Shown here one piece after another: positions 24,731-32,349 of a stretch of 64,000 bases of DNA. The stretch covers positions 62,001-126,000 of the forward strand of contig CABUNB010000001.1 in NCBI GenBank assembly GCA_902492755.1, written 5' to 3'. The position numbers and the translations under genes were made by a program. Source of the DNA: an uncultured Collinsella sp. GTDB lineage: Bacteria; Actinomycetota; Coriobacteriia; Coriobacteriales; Coriobacteriaceae. The notes below the pieces were generated by a model. That model was not told where the DNA came from. It saw only the letters and a program-made list of their open reading frames with translations, and did not search any database. The first letter of the stretch is position 1. Every line of letters starts with the position of its first letter.

Positions 24731-25927
24731 CTACGCCTCACCGCACAGCCACCTCGCCAAGTCCACGATCTGCACTCCGTCGCGATCCGTGGCCTCGTGA
24801 TGCGTGCGAGCGAGAATCATCTTGGGATACGCATCGCCAATGCTCAGCAGTGGCGAAATCTCGCGTTCAAATGTCTTGTCCGAGCTGATGTCGTCGCTCA
24901 CCTGAATGTAGAGTTTCTCGCTCCGCTTGATTACCACAAAGTCTATTTCCTTTTTATAGAGCACACCGACGTATACCTCGTATCCGCGGCGCAGCAGCTC
25001 GATGGCCACCATGTTCTCGTATACGCGTCCCCAATCCATATCACGTGTACCAAGAAGCGCATATTTAAACGCATGGTCCGCCAGGTAATACTTCTCGCCG
25101 CTCTTAAGGTATTTCTTACCGCGAATGTCGTATCGACGAACTTTATAGAAGGCAAACGCATCGCACAGGTACCCCATGTACGTGCCGACCGTCTTGTTCG
25201 TAATCTTTAGCCCATCCGCATTTAATGCGTCCGTAATGTTGCGCGCCGACGTAATGTTGGAGACGTTGTCCATCATGTAATCGGCAATGCGTAGCAGCGC
25301 CGATTCGTTTCTCACGTTATGCCGTTGCACGATATCTCTCACAATGAGCGTCTTGAAGACGTTGGAGAGATATTGATAGCGCTGCTCCTGCAGTGGATAA
25401 GGATACGAGCCAGACATACCGCCGGTTCTCGCGTACTCACCGAAGTCGCGGTCGACCTCGCCCTCGTCGCCATAGAGACGATACTCCTCAAACGAGAATG
25501 GGAAAACCTCGATCTCGAAGGTGCGCCCCGTAAAGAGCGTCGACAGATCGCTCGACAGCAAAAAGGCGTTCGATCCGGTAATGAAGATGTCGTACTGCTC
25601 GGATGCATGGAGGCTGTTGATCGCGCGTTCAAAGCCGTCGCACATCTGAACCTCGTCGATAAGCAGGAAGTTTTGCTTGTCGGACACTCGATGCTCTTTC
25701 ACATAGGCGAGCAGGGCATGATATTCGAGCAGGCCCTCGAACTCGTCGAGGCTGTAATTGATATGGATGACATTCGAATTGGACAGATTTGCCTCCACGT
25801 AATCGCGGAGGGCCTCGAGCAATTTTGACTTACCGCTACGGCGAATGCCCGTTATGACCTTGATGTCCGGTACGCCAATAAGGCTCGTCAACGTGTCCAT
25901 ATATGACGTTCTATTGATGAGTTTCAT
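24731..25927 (-). CDS. AAA-family ATPase with DUF4143 domain
   Basis: The protein has 398 residues. Walker A is GIRRSGKSKLL (about residues 26-36), Walker B is NFLLIDEVQMCDGF, and a sensor-like ITGSNAFLLS follows. The C-terminal DUF4143 part ends with KEIDFVVIKRSEKLYIQVS, a PD-(D/E)XK-like core. The start has GGGAGG 6 nt upstream. GC content is lower than in neighbouring genes, which suggests a separate origin. It belongs to the same broad family as the ATPase at 3460-4632 but to a different subgroup. Three copies of one 41-nt palindrome bracket it, one downstream and two upstream. The cellular role of the family is not established. Confidence 0.88.
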   Translation of the reverse strand: MKLINRTSYMDTLTSLIGVPDIKVITGIRRSGKSKLLEALRDYVEANLSNSNVIHINYSLDEFEGLLEYHALLAYVKEHRVSDKQNFLLIDEVQMCDGFERAINSLHASEQYDIFITGSNAFLLSSDLSTLFTGRTFEIEVFPFSFEEYRLYGDEGEVDRDFGEYARTGGMSGSYPYPLQEQRYQYLSNVFKTLIVRDIVQRHNVRNESALLRIADYMMDNVSNITSARNITDALNADGLKITNKTVGTYMGYLCDAFAFYKVRRYDIRGKKYLKSGEKYYLADHAFKYALLGTRDMDWGRVYENMVAIELLRRGYEVYVGVLYKKEIDFVVIKRSEKLYIQVSDDISSDKTFEREISPLLSIGDAYPKMILARTHHEATDRDGVQIVDLARWLCGEA

Positions 25928-25953
25928 TGGTGCCTCCCTGCGGTCTTCTATCG

Positions 25954-25994
25954 CTATTCCTCAAAAACGAAAATTATTCAGTTTTGAGGAATAG
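25954..25994. repeat. 41-nt palindrome P2, upstream of the second DUF4143 ATPase
   Basis: The stems are identical to P1 (CTATTCCTCAAAA/TTTTGAGGAATAG) with a 15-nt loop. It lies 27 nt upstream of the ATPase start, within the expected leader or promoter. Confidence 0.85.
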
Positions 25995-26039
25995 ACTCTG
26001 CAACGAATATACCTCGTTAAAGGCCGAGCTGGCTTAATT

Positions 26040-26080
26040 CTATTCCTCAAAATCGAAAGATTTTCAGTTTTGAGGAATAG
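26040..26080. repeat. 41-nt palindrome P3, upstream of the second DUF4143 ATPase
   Basis: The stems are the same as P1 and P2. It starts 86 nt to the right of P2. The downstream edge of the folate operon terminator follows at 26113. Confidence 0.85.
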
Positions 26081-26112
26081 GGCGCTGGCAACCCATTCAC
26101 CAGACAAACGAA

Positions 26113-26139
26113 ACCCTCCCCGGCACAGCCGAGGAGGGT
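26113..26139 (-). terminator. Terminator of the folate/biotin-ligase-like operon
   Basis: ACCCTCCCCGGC and GCCGAGGAGGGT form a 12-bp stem with one mismatch and a 3-nt loop. The minus strand continues with TTTCGTTTG. Confidence 0.7.
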
Positions 26140-26178
26140 CTTGTTGTCATCGCTATCTTTGAGCGCGGGCGCCTCGCG

Positions 26179-26880
26179 TTACAGTCCGCGAATCCGTACG
26201 GCCTCGGGCGGAAACTCCTGCTCGCCGGCATCGGTCTTGATGGTCGCGCGACCCCAGATGTCCAGGCCCGCAAACACACCGACCGCAAGCGGCAAACCGT
26301 TGGGCGACACCGCCGCGACCTGACGACCCAGCAGTGGCACCATGTCAAAGTACTCACCCAGCACCGGAGCCAGCGGGCCGGCGGCGCCCTGCGGGGTGTT
26401 CGCGACGGCAGCCCAGGCATCCACGCGGGCCAGCACGGCGGCGGCCAACGCCTCGATCAGCGCCTCATCTGCCATATCCACGCCGAGCTCGCCCAGCGCC
26501 GCACGCTCAATATCAACCGTCACCGCGGCAAACATACCCGCGGCACCGGCACCGCCGTTCACGGCAACACGCGCGAGTGACGTCTCAAACGCAGGCGCAC
26601 CGCACACGATATCGCTCGGCCACTGGATACCCACCTTGCCGGCAAGGCCCAACCCCGGCGTCGAAGCCGTGCCCACGAGCGCATCCATCATGCCCATCGC
26701 GGCCACAAACGGCAGGCCGTGGAAGGCGTGCATATTCACATCGGGGCGCACGACCAGCGAAAACGTCAGCGAAGCATCGCCCGCGCTCCACGCGCACCAG
26801 CCCGCGGACACGCCCTCGCGGCCCGCGTCACGCGCCGCGTCGAGCTCGGTGCCGGCGGCAACAGCATTCATCTCGATCAT
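26179..26880 (-). CDS. Biotin-protein-ligase-like protein with degenerate active site
   Basis: The protein has 233 residues. The fold order resembles the BPL/LplA catalytic domain: a Gly-rich stretch GREGVSAGWCAWSAG where active enzymes have GRGRxGR, then LTFSLVVRP, then IQWPSDIVCG where active enzymes have KWPND. A C-terminal SH3-like piece (GRQVAAVSPNGLPLAVGV) follows. The invariant Lys is Gln here and the following GxKxxGIL block is not recognisable. It may therefore be inactive, have another substrate, or be a distant homologue. The start follows the FolK stop with no gap (TAGATG), so it is cotranslated with the folate enzyme. I can name the fold with moderate confidence; activity is doubtful. 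Confidence 0.6.
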   Translation of the reverse strand: MIEMNAVAAGTELDAARDAGREGVSAGWCAWSAGDASLTFSLVVRPDVNMHAFHGLPFVAAMGMMDALVGTASTPGLGLAGKVGIQWPSDIVCGAPAFETSLARVAVNGGAGAAGMFAAVTVDIERAALGELGVDMADEALIEALAAAVLARVDAWAAVANTPQGAAGPLAPVLGEYFDMVPLLGRQVAAVSPNGLPLAVGVFAGLDIWGRATIKTDAGEQEFPPEAVRIRGL

Positions 26881-28623
26881 CTACATACGCCCCAATTCGC
26901 CCACGATATGGCCCACGCGATCCTCGGGCTCCTTGACCTCGACGCCGTTGTAGCGGAAGAACCGCGCCGGGTCGTGCATCAGATCCTCGAGCGGCACCAG
27001 CACAAAGTCGCGCTCGCCGATCAGCGGATGCGGCAAGCGCAGCTTTTTGCCGCCGTGGGTCTCGCCGTCCATCCACAGCAGGTCCAGGTCGATGGTGCGC
27101 GGGCCGTTGGCCTTGGCCTTTTTGGAACGGTCGCGGCCCAGCTCGGCCTCGATCTTCATGAGCTCGTCGAGCAGCACCAACGGCGCCAGCTCGGTCTTAA
27201 TCTCGATGACGGCGTTGGCAAACGCGTCCTGGCGCATCTCGTAGGCCGGCTCGCTCTCGTAGATCTTGGAGGAGTTGGACACGCAGGTGAGCGGAATTTC
27301 GGCGATCATGTCGCGCGCGGCGCGGATGTTGTCGCAACGATGCCCCAGGTTGGAGCCCACGGCCACAAACGCGCGACGCGGCTGCGGCTTGGCGACAGCC
27401 CAGTAGCCATTCAAGAACTGCGCAAAACCCGCGGCGTCGTGCACGCGCACGATGTTGGCACCGGCCTGGATGGCGCCCAGGCACACGCCAAACGTAGCGG
27501 CATCGCGCTCGGCAGCCTCGGTCACGCCCGAGACGGCGCCCACAAAGCGCTTGCGCGACACGGCGCACATGAGCGGATAGCCCAGTGACGCCATCTTGGC
27601 AGTCTCGCGCTGGATGACGATGTCCTCGTTAGCCGACTTACCAAAGCCCGGACCGGGATCGATGCAGATGCGGTCGCGCGACACGCCGGCGTGGATGAGC
27701 GCGCGGGCCTGGTCGGACAGAAAGCCCATGACGCGGCGCATGATGGGCGCCGAATCGGGCAGGGTGAAGCGGCGGAGCTGCGAGGTGGGCACGTAGGCTT
27801 CCTCGCGGCGGGCGCTGCGGCGCATCATGGCGGCCAGGTGGTCATTGGGCTCCGATGCGGCCTCGGCGGCTGCGGGCGCGGCCTCGGGCGCGGGCGCGAC
27901 GGTCTCGGCGGCAACAGCCTGCTCGGCGGCGGGCGCCTCCTGCTCGCTTGCGGGCTCAGACGTGGGCCCCGGTTCACCAAACGGCAACGAGGGCTGCACC
28001 ACGCCGCCCGGAAGCTTGGCCTCCGGCTTAGGCTCACCCAGCAACTTGCCGCGACGGCGGCGGGCCGGCTTCTCGGCCTCGCGCGCGGCCTCGGCAGCCG
28101 CCTCGCGTGCCTTCTCGGCAACAAACGCCGCTGCCGAGGTATCGAGCTGCACCGTTGCGTGCGTGCGCGCGGGCGCGGCGACCTCGCCGGCATGCATCAC
28201 GATGACGCCACAGGTGCTCGTCTTAACAAACTCGACCATCTTGGGGTCGGTGAAGCCGGTCACGTCGTTGACGATCGAGGCGCCGCAGCGCACGGCCGCC
28301 TTGGCAACCGCCACATGACGCGTGTCGATCGAGACGATGGCGCCCTCCTTGGCCAGCGCGCGCACCACGGGCAGCACGCGGCGCGCCTCCTCGTCGGGGT
28401 TGACCGGGGTAAAGCCGGGGCGCGTGGACTCGCCGCCCACGTCGATGATGTCGGCGCCGGCGTCGAGCATCGCCAGGCCATACTCGATCGCGGCGTCCGG
28501 GTCGAAGTGCTCCCCGCCATCGCTAAACGAATCGGGCGTCACGTTGAGGACGCCCATGATGCGCGGACGGTCAAAGCTGAGCTCATACTTTCCGCACCGC
28601 CATGTCTTGCTGTCGTTCGCCAT
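26881..28623 (-). CDS. folP: Bifunctional dihydropteroate synthase / HPPK (FolP-FolK fusion) with large insert
   Basis: The protein has 580 residues from the ATG at 28623. AGGAGG is 6 nt upstream of it but abuts the ATG two codons earlier. FolP motifs are IMGVLNVTPDSFSDGG (22-37), DVGGESTRPG (61-70), SIDT, NDVTGF and DPGPGFGKS (322-330). Between VMHAGE (142-147) and RVMGFL (297) lies an insert of about 130 residues rich in Ala, Pro and Glu, where other DHPS proteins have a short loop. The FolK domain (about 418-545) shows AVGSNLG, the AELGRDR loop and GPRTIDLDLL. It joins HPPK and DHPS, consecutive steps making 7,8-dihydropteroate, the sulfonamide target. It is first in a two-gene operon. Confidence 0.93.
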   Translation of the reverse strand: MANDSKTWRCGKYELSFDRPRIMGVLNVTPDSFSDGGEHFDPDAAIEYGLAMLDAGADIIDVGGESTRPGFTPVNPDEEARRVLPVVRALAKEGAIVSIDTRHVAVAKAAVRCGASIVNDVTGFTDPKMVEFVKTSTCGVIVMHAGEVAAPARTHATVQLDTSAAAFVAEKAREAAAEAAREAEKPARRRRGKLLGEPKPEAKLPGGVVQPSLPFGEPGPTSEPASEQEAPAAEQAVAAETVAPAPEAAPAAAEAASEPNDHLAAMMRRSARREEAYVPTSQLRRFTLPDSAPIMRRVMGFLSDQARALIHAGVSRDRICIDPGPGFGKSANEDIVIQRETAKMASLGYPLMCAVSRKRFVGAVSGVTEAAERDAATFGVCLGAIQAGANIVRVHDAAGFAQFLNGYWAVAKPQPRRAFVAVGSNLGHRCDNIRAARDMIAEIPLTCVSNSSKIYESEPAYEMRQDAFANAVIEIKTELAPLVLLDELMKIEAELGRDRSKKAKANGPRTIDLDLLWMDGETHGGKKLRLPHPLIGERDFVLVPLEDLMHDPARFFRYNGVEVKEPEDRVGHIVGELGRM

Positions 28624-28717
28624 GAACATCCTCCTAAAATGCCCACGCCGCCGCGCTCGGGCGCTGGCGGCGTGGTCGCTTTGCACTCAGTCTTTCTATT
28701 GTATCCGCGCGCGCGGG

Positions 28718-29470
28718 CTAGAACGCAAACGCGGCCGCGATGTCGCAAGAAATCAGCAGGTCGGCATTTGCATCCTGATCGGTGGGAGCAAGATTGCAAA
28801 TGGCCAGCGTATCGCCGGTAAAGTAGTGCGTAAGGCCCGCCGCCGGATACACCACGAGCGAGGTCCCGCCCACAATGAGGGCATCGGCCGCGGCGATGGC
28901 GGCAACGGCACCGGTCAACACATACTCGTCGAGCGGCTCCTCGTAGAGCACCACATCGGGCTTGATGCGACCACCGCACGCGGGGCACACGGGCACGCCC
29001 GCGGCGTCCTCGTGCTCGCGCGAGCAAATCCACTCGGCGCTATAGACCGCGCCGCACGACTGGCAAATGTTGCGATGGACCGATCCGTGCAACTCAAACA
29101 CGCGCTGCGAGCCCGCCATCTGATGCAAGCCGTCGATGTTTTGCGTCACCACGGCATCGAGCTTGCCGGCTCGCTCCAGCTTGGCCAGCTTGGTGTGGCA
29201 GCGGTTGGGCTTAGCGTTAAGCGCGATCATCTTGGTGCGGTAAAAGTCGAAGAACTCCGCCGGATGTGTCTCGTAAAAGCTGTGCGAGAGCATGGTCTCG
29301 GGCGGATAGGTAAACTGCTGGTGATACAGGCCGTCAACGCTGCGAAAATCGGGAATGCCGCTTGCCGTGGAAACACCAGCGCCGCCAAAGAACACCACGC
29401 GCTCGTGGGTATTGAACAGCTCCGCCAGCGCGGCGGAGGCCTGCCTGGGGTCCGATATTGCCTGCGTCAT
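28718..29470 (-). CDS. cobB: NAD-dependent protein deacylase (sirtuin)
   Basis: The protein has 250 residues, the usual length for bacterial sirtuins. NAD-binding motifs are GAGVSTASGIPDFRS (about 30-44), TQNIDGLH and the catalytic ELHGS. The zinc ribbon is CQSC with a distal CPAC, and GTSLVVYPAAGL closes the Rossmann part. Ala-Tyr/Arg desuccinylase signatures are not obvious, so general deacetylase activity is expected. The start has GGAGGAC 5 nt upstream. The gene is monocistronic, between the folate operon and the divergent exonuclease gene. Known roles for the family include regulating acetyl-CoA synthetase by deacetylation. Confidence 0.93.
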   Translation of the reverse strand: MTQAISDPRQASAALAELFNTHERVVFFGGAGVSTASGIPDFRSVDGLYHQQFTYPPETMLSHSFYETHPAEFFDFYRTKMIALNAKPNRCHTKLAKLERAGKLDAVVTQNIDGLHQMAGSQRVFELHGSVHRNICQSCGAVYSAEWICSREHEDAAGVPVCPACGGRIKPDVVLYEEPLDEYVLTGAVAAIAAADALIVGGTSLVVYPAAGLTHYFTGDTLAICNLAPTDQDANADLLISCDIAAAFAF

Positions 29471-29605
29471 ATGAGTCCTCCGTCCTTGTTAGCCGGGCAG
29501 CATTGGGCGACGTCCCAGCATGCGGCCTTTAAGTCAGCATGCGCGGAGTCCACCCCGCCCCTGTTGCGCTAATCTTAAGCCTGCCAACCCCGTCGAAAGG
29601 ACACC

Positions 29606-30424
29606 ATGCCTCAGACTTACACTTTCGCCTCGTGGAACGTCAACGGCCTGCGCGCCGTGCTCAAAAAGGACCCGAGCTTTATCCAGATCGCGCAAGAACT
29701 CGACGTCGATATCCTGGCGCTGCAAGAGACCAAGCTGCAAGAAGGCCAGGTCGATATTGACCTGCCCGGCTATCACCAAACCTGGAGCTACGCCGAGCGT
29801 AAAGGCTATTCGGGCACCGCGGTCTTTAGCCGCCAGGAACCGCTGCGCGTGCTGCACGCCGATGCGCTGCTGTCCTACGCCGGCGAGGGTGAGGCGGCCG
29901 CACTCGTCGCCCAAGCCGTAACCGAGGGCCGCATCTGCGCGCTCGAGTTCGACAAGTTTTGGTTTGTCGACGTCTATACGCCCAACGCCCAAAATGAGCT
30001 CGCGCGCATCGATGTGCGCATGGCCTGGGACGATGCCTACCGCGGCTTTTTGAACGCGCTCGAGCGCGAGACCGGCAAACCCATCGTGACCTGCGGCGAC
30101 TTTAACGTGGCGCACGAGGAGATCGACCTTAAGAACCCCAAGTCCAACCGCGGCAACGCGGGCTTTTCGGACGAGGAGCGCGGCAAGTTCACCGAGCTAC
30201 TCAACGCCGGCTTTACCGATACATGGCGCACGGCAAACCCCGACGTCGAGGGCGTCTACAGCTGGTGGAGCTATCGCTTTAATGCCCGCAAGAACAACGC
30301 CGGCTGGCGCATCGACTACTTCCTGGTAAGCGACGCAATCGCCGACAACGTACGCGACACCGGCATCCGCGGCGACATCTTTGGCAGCGACCACTGCCCC
30401 GTCACCCTCACGCTGGAGCTCTAA
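29606..30424 (+). CDS. xth: Exodeoxyribonuclease III (AP endonuclease)
   Basis: The protein has 272 residues of the EEP superfamily. Catalytic motifs run in order: SWNVNGLRA (Asn), LQETKLQ (metal-binding Glu), YTPNAQNELARIDVR (Tyr/Arg), CGDFNVAHEEIDL (Asp/Asn), RIDYFLVS and the C-terminal GSDHCPV (Asp-His pair). The length matches ExoA/XthA. It cuts DNA at abasic sites in base-excision repair and has 3'-5' exonuclease activity. The start has AAAGGA 6 nt upstream. It is divergent from the sirtuin gene. It is followed by a 460-nt stretch of structured repeats without genes. Confidence 0.95.
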   Translation: MPQTYTFASWNVNGLRAVLKKDPSFIQIAQELDVDILALQETKLQEGQVDIDLPGYHQTWSYAERKGYSGTAVFSRQEPLRVLHADALLSYAGEGEAAALVAQAVTEGRICALEFDKFWFVDVYTPNAQNELARIDVRMAWDDAYRGFLNALERETGKPIVTCGDFNVAHEEIDLKNPKSNRGNAGFSDEERGKFTELLNAGFTDTWRTANPDVEGVYSWWSYRFNARKNNAGWRIDYFLVSDAIADNVRDTGIRGDIFGSDHCPVTLTLEL

Positions 30425-30427
30425 ACC

Positions 30428-30477
30428 CAAATGGTCCCTCGGTGACGGAGGAAAGCGGATCATTTTGGGCCTCGCGG
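30428..30477. repeat. GATCC-type hairpin repeat, copy F3 (inverted)
   Basis: Read on the minus strand it matches F1 over CCAAAATGATCCG and TTTCCTCCGTC. It lies 26 nt left of nested repeat E4, just past the exonuclease stop codon. Confidence 0.6.
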
Positions 30478-30502
30478 GGGCAACCGCATGATCCGCCCGC
30501 TT

Positions 30503-30656
30503 CAAAACCATGCCGGTTTACGGGGCTGAATCGCAAATCCCCAACCATGCCCAATTCGGGCAAAATAAAACCGCAGGTAGACAGCGTGCCCTTTTTCAAA
30601 AAATGCCGGTATGGTCGGCCTATGCCAATCTAGCCCCGTAAACCGGCATAGTTTTG
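30503..30656. repeat. 154-nt nested inverted repeat, copy E4
   Basis: The 24-nt arms 30503-30526 and 30633-30656 pair with one mismatch and nearly match E1. The CCCC block is 36 nt and AAAACCGCAGG 64 nt from the left end, exactly as in E1. Confidence 0.87.
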
Positions 30657-30724
30657 AAATGACACCGCAGCGATAATGATTCCCACGGCGGTACAAACAG
30701 CCCAACAGCCCCGCCCGTCCCCAT

Positions 30725-30793
30725 AAGTTGCGGTGAAATAGTTCCTAGATGGGCCCCAAATGGCCGAAACCAGGAACTATTCCACCGCAACTT
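30725..30793. repeat. 69-nt inverted repeat with 22-nt arms
   Basis: Arms 30725-30746 and 30772-30793 (beginning AAGTTGCGGTG) pair with one mismatch around a 25-nt loop. No other copy of this stem is in the window. Confidence 0.8.
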
Positions 30794-30796
30794 CGG

Positions 30797-30877
30797 GGGT
30801 AGCTAATTTGGGACGGGGCTCTTTTAGCTACCCTGCAAGCGGGTAGCTAAAAGAGCCCCGTCCCAAATTAGCTACCC
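30797..30877. repeat. Perfect 37-bp hairpin with GGGACGGGG core
   Basis: Arms 30797-30833 and 30841-30877 are perfectly complementary with a 7-nt loop. Each arm is itself folded: GGGTAGCTAA ... TTAGCTACCC surrounds GGGACGGGGCTC. The layout is the same as the hairpin at 57585-57661. It ends 8 nt before the stop of the leftward ECF gene, so it may also end that transcript. Confidence 0.85.
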
Positions 30878-30885
30878 TGGCTTCT

Positions 30886-31587
30886 CTACAGTCCGTACTT
30901 TATGGCGACGCGATTGATGCGACGGCACCAGGGTTTGTACAAGGCGGCCAAAAACACGCAGGTTGCCAGACCGTGTGTGATGTCGAACGGCACCGCCGTG
31001 GCAAGCCGTGCCACGGCACCCGCCCACGTGAGCGGCTGGACAAAACCGATGATGTCATACGCGTTGATCACGACGCCGTACAGTAGGCCCGAGGCAAAGC
31101 CATACGCCAGCAGCGCCGGCATGCGCACGGTTCCGTCGACGCGATTGAACGCGCCCGCATGTGCCAGCGCGCCACCGATATAGCCCACCAAACCCCAGGC
31201 ATACATCTGCCACGGTGTCCACATGCCCTGTCCAAAAAAGAAATTGCTGGTCAGCGCCGCCAATGCACCGACCATAAAGCCATTACGACGGCCAAGCGTC
31301 GCCCCTGCAATAATGGCGATGGCACTCACCGGCTTAAAGTCGGGAATGGGCCCAAACAGGATGCGCCCCGCCGCCGCCAACGCCGCCAACACCAGCGTGG
31401 GCATAATCTGACGCAGGCCCGGACGCGACGCCTCGTAACCCGCAAAGAACAGCGCAAGCACGAGCGCCACCATAGCGAGCATCAACAAAGCAGCCTGGGC
31501 AATGCCCAGATACAGCATGATGCCCATGCATGGCGGCACGAACAAAAGCACTGGCCCCTCTATGTAGCGCCATATACGAGCAAGCAC
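30886..31587 (-). CDS. ECF transporter S component (substrate-binding membrane subunit)
   Basis: The protein has 233 residues. Seven or so hydrophobic helices run through the whole length. The central part AAGRILFGPIPDFKPVSAIAIIAG and GFMVGALAALTSNFFFGQGMWTPWQMYAWG match ECF S-component proteins of the cobalamin/CbrT-like branch (LGP/PxFKP pattern). Only the S subunit is encoded here. The T subunit and paired ATPases lie about 8 kb away (36956-39486) and could be the shared energising module. A vitamin or corrinoid substrate is inference. The 3' end abuts the 37-bp hairpin. Confidence 0.75.
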   Translation of the reverse strand: MLARIWRYIEGPVLLFVPPCMGIMLYLGIAQAALLMLAMVALVLALFFAGYEASRPGLRQIMPTLVLAALAAAGRILFGPIPDFKPVSAIAIIAGATLGRRNGFMVGALAALTSNFFFGQGMWTPWQMYAWGLVGYIGGALAHAGAFNRVDGTVRMPALLAYGFASGLLYGVVINAYDIIGFVQPLTWAGAVARLATAVPFDITHGLATCVFLAALYKPWCRRINRVAIKYGL

Positions 31588-31689
31588 GCGAGCTCCTCTT
31601 GCGATCTTTCTCTATCGTTCGCGCCCCATTGTGGCACACGTGCAGCACAGGTTCATCGACGATACATTCCACTCGTTAAACAAAACAAC

Positions 31690-31719
31690 GCGCATGCGAC
31701 TGAAGCCAATCGCATGCGC
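31690..31719 (-). terminator. Terminator of the small membrane protein gene
   Basis: GCGCATGCGA and TCGCATGCGC form a 10-bp perfect stem with a 10-nt loop. The minus strand continues TTGTTTTGTTT. Confidence 0.8.
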
Positions 31720-31775
31720 GCAAAAGAAGAGGCAAACTATCGCGAATGATTCGTTAGACGAACCTGTCCTTCAGG

Positions 31776-32279
31776 CTATTCCACCTCGAGCATTTCCTCG
31801 GTCTGCGGGGCCTTTTCGCCCACGAGAACATGGGCGACCTTTGCTGCAACCGGATCGAACAGCAAGCCGCCAACCACGACAAAGGCCCAACCGCCGGTTG
31901 CAAGCTTTACCCAACGAGAGAAATAGGTCGTTTCGCCCACGAGACCAAAGCCAGTCTGGAACGCTATCTCAGCCAAACCGATAATCAAAAAGAGCAGCGT
32001 GGCGGCGAACACCGTGCCCGCGATCTTTGACGCAGGGCCACCCGGTTTGAATCCGAAGAAATCAACCCAGTCCCCAACGACCCTTCCAAACTGCGGTAGT
32101 GAGCTCACCGCCTCTGCGATGACGACAGCGAGCGCAAGCTGCCCCCAAAAACCGGTAGGACTCGACATATCGAGTGCCGCTTTGCCTTCGATAATAGGCA
32201 AAAAGGAGCACATCAGGAGCGGGTTCACCAGGGCATTGATTATGCCAGCGACCCTCGTTTCTCGAGTATTCATATTCAT
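31776..32279 (-). CDS. Small four-helix membrane protein of unknown function
   Basis: The protein has 167 residues. Four hydrophobic segments lie at about 10-30, 42-62, 85-110 and 125-145. The C-terminal tail is acidic (GEKAPQTEEMLEVE). I do not recognise a named family. AAAGGA lies 4 nt before the first ATG and 10 nt before the second (two codons later), so the exact start is ambiguous. It follows the membrane LuxR regulator by 70 nt in the same direction and may belong to the same unit as the exporter and hydrolase upstream. Confidence 0.75.
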   Translation of the reverse strand: MNMNTRETRVAGIINALVNPLLMCSFLPIIEGKAALDMSSPTGFWGQLALAVVIAEAVSSLPQFGRVVGDWVDFFGFKPGGPASKIAGTVFAATLLFLIIGLAEIAFQTGFGLVGETTYFSRWVKLATGGWAFVVVGGLLFDPVAAKVAHVLVGEKAPQTEEMLEVE

Positions 32280-32349
32280 ATATTCCTTTAGTTTTCGTAG
32301 TGATACGGTACGTGGAGAAACCGCGCCTCTACTGGAAAGCCAGTTTTAA

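Noticed and set aside
30797..30877. Simple terminator of the ECF S-component gene
   Set aside because: It may end the transcript, but 37 perfectly paired bases with a doubly folded arm, and the same plan at 57585-57661 with different stems, point to a repeat element rather than only a terminator.
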